From Nematopogon swammerdamellus (taxonomy: Eukaryota > Arthropoda > Insecta > Lepidoptera > Adelidae): DNA of 64,000 nt. Below the pieces are notes generated by a model. That model was not told the origin of the DNA, made no database searches, and saw nothing but the letters and a program-made list of their open reading frames with translations. Every line of letters starts with the position of its first letter. Position 1 is the stretch's first letter. The position numbers were made by a program, and so were the translations under genes. This document shows, piece by piece, positions 63,979 through 64,000 of this stretch. The DNA is taken from NCBI GenBank assembly GCA_946902875.1, contig OX336355.1, positions 19,439,347 through 19,503,346 on the forward strand. The letters are read 5' to 3'.

Positions 63979-64000
63979 CAGAACAGTCATATATTATATT

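Overview
This window looks like nuclear DNA of a moth or butterfly (Lepidoptera). It is AT-rich with scattered GC-rich patches, has short GT-AG introns, and holds one clearly recognisable host gene split by long introns. The rest is packed with interspersed repeats of types familiar from Lepidoptera: tRNA-headed SINEs, jockey-type and other LINE tails, mariner, piggyBac and hAT remnants, small inverted-repeat elements, and the 'cccgcggcttcgc' repeat end. Nothing bacterial, no rRNA operon and no CRISPR array is present. Family names come from motifs I recognise by eye; no database search was possible.

Host genes. The one confident gene is mRpL19, for the mitochondrial large-subunit ribosomal protein L19, on the minus strand. 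Five coding exons lie at 49809-49593, 48028-47886, 47140-46961, 40454-40300 and 39674-39542. All junctions are GT-AG and phase-consistent, and together they encode 275 residues. A splice acceptor just upstream of the first ATG suggests a further 5' exon, possibly at 57729-57550. At 8288-7560 (minus) lies a two-exon gene of an unnamed arthropod-type family, broken by an in-frame TGA. At 63574-63978 (plus) is the N-terminal part of a TTF-zinc-finger (ZMYM1/hAT-like) protein. A 70-residue split reading frame at 11651-11918 is a weak candidate.

Repeat layout, left to right. 0-5 kb: mariner fragment at the edge, a 459-bp tandem duplication, and a 1.56-kb foldback element (3121-4677) carrying a piece of LINE coding sequence. 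5-12.5 kb: TA-flanked inverted-repeat elements, SINE copies, a LINE tail with an endonuclease-like domain, foldbacks and a near-perfect palindrome. 12.5-20 kb: LINE reverse transcriptase remnant, two decayed mariners and a Ty3/gypsy remnant with a probable LTR. 20-37 kb: SINEs, hAT MITEs with 8-bp target duplications, and a hAT (31898-33182) inserted in a SINE and itself filled with other repeats. 37-46 kb: a foldback (37147-38589) and a hAT element (44181-45999) that both carry the same 100-bp satellite, plus a piggyBac remnant and two TA-flanked palindromes, mostly inside mRpL19 intron 3. 46-64 kb: SINE, jockey LINE with a 17-bp target duplication, more LINE and mariner remnants, a hAT (58459-60029), then GC-rich patches before the last reading frame.

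The most unusual features are: a SINE family whose head joins tRNA-like A and B boxes around a 5S-rRNA-like internal promoter; a second SINE family with a different head but a related body; and a 100-bp satellite shared at near identity by two transposons with different ends. Many insertions carry intact target-site duplications, so the order of nesting can be read directly.
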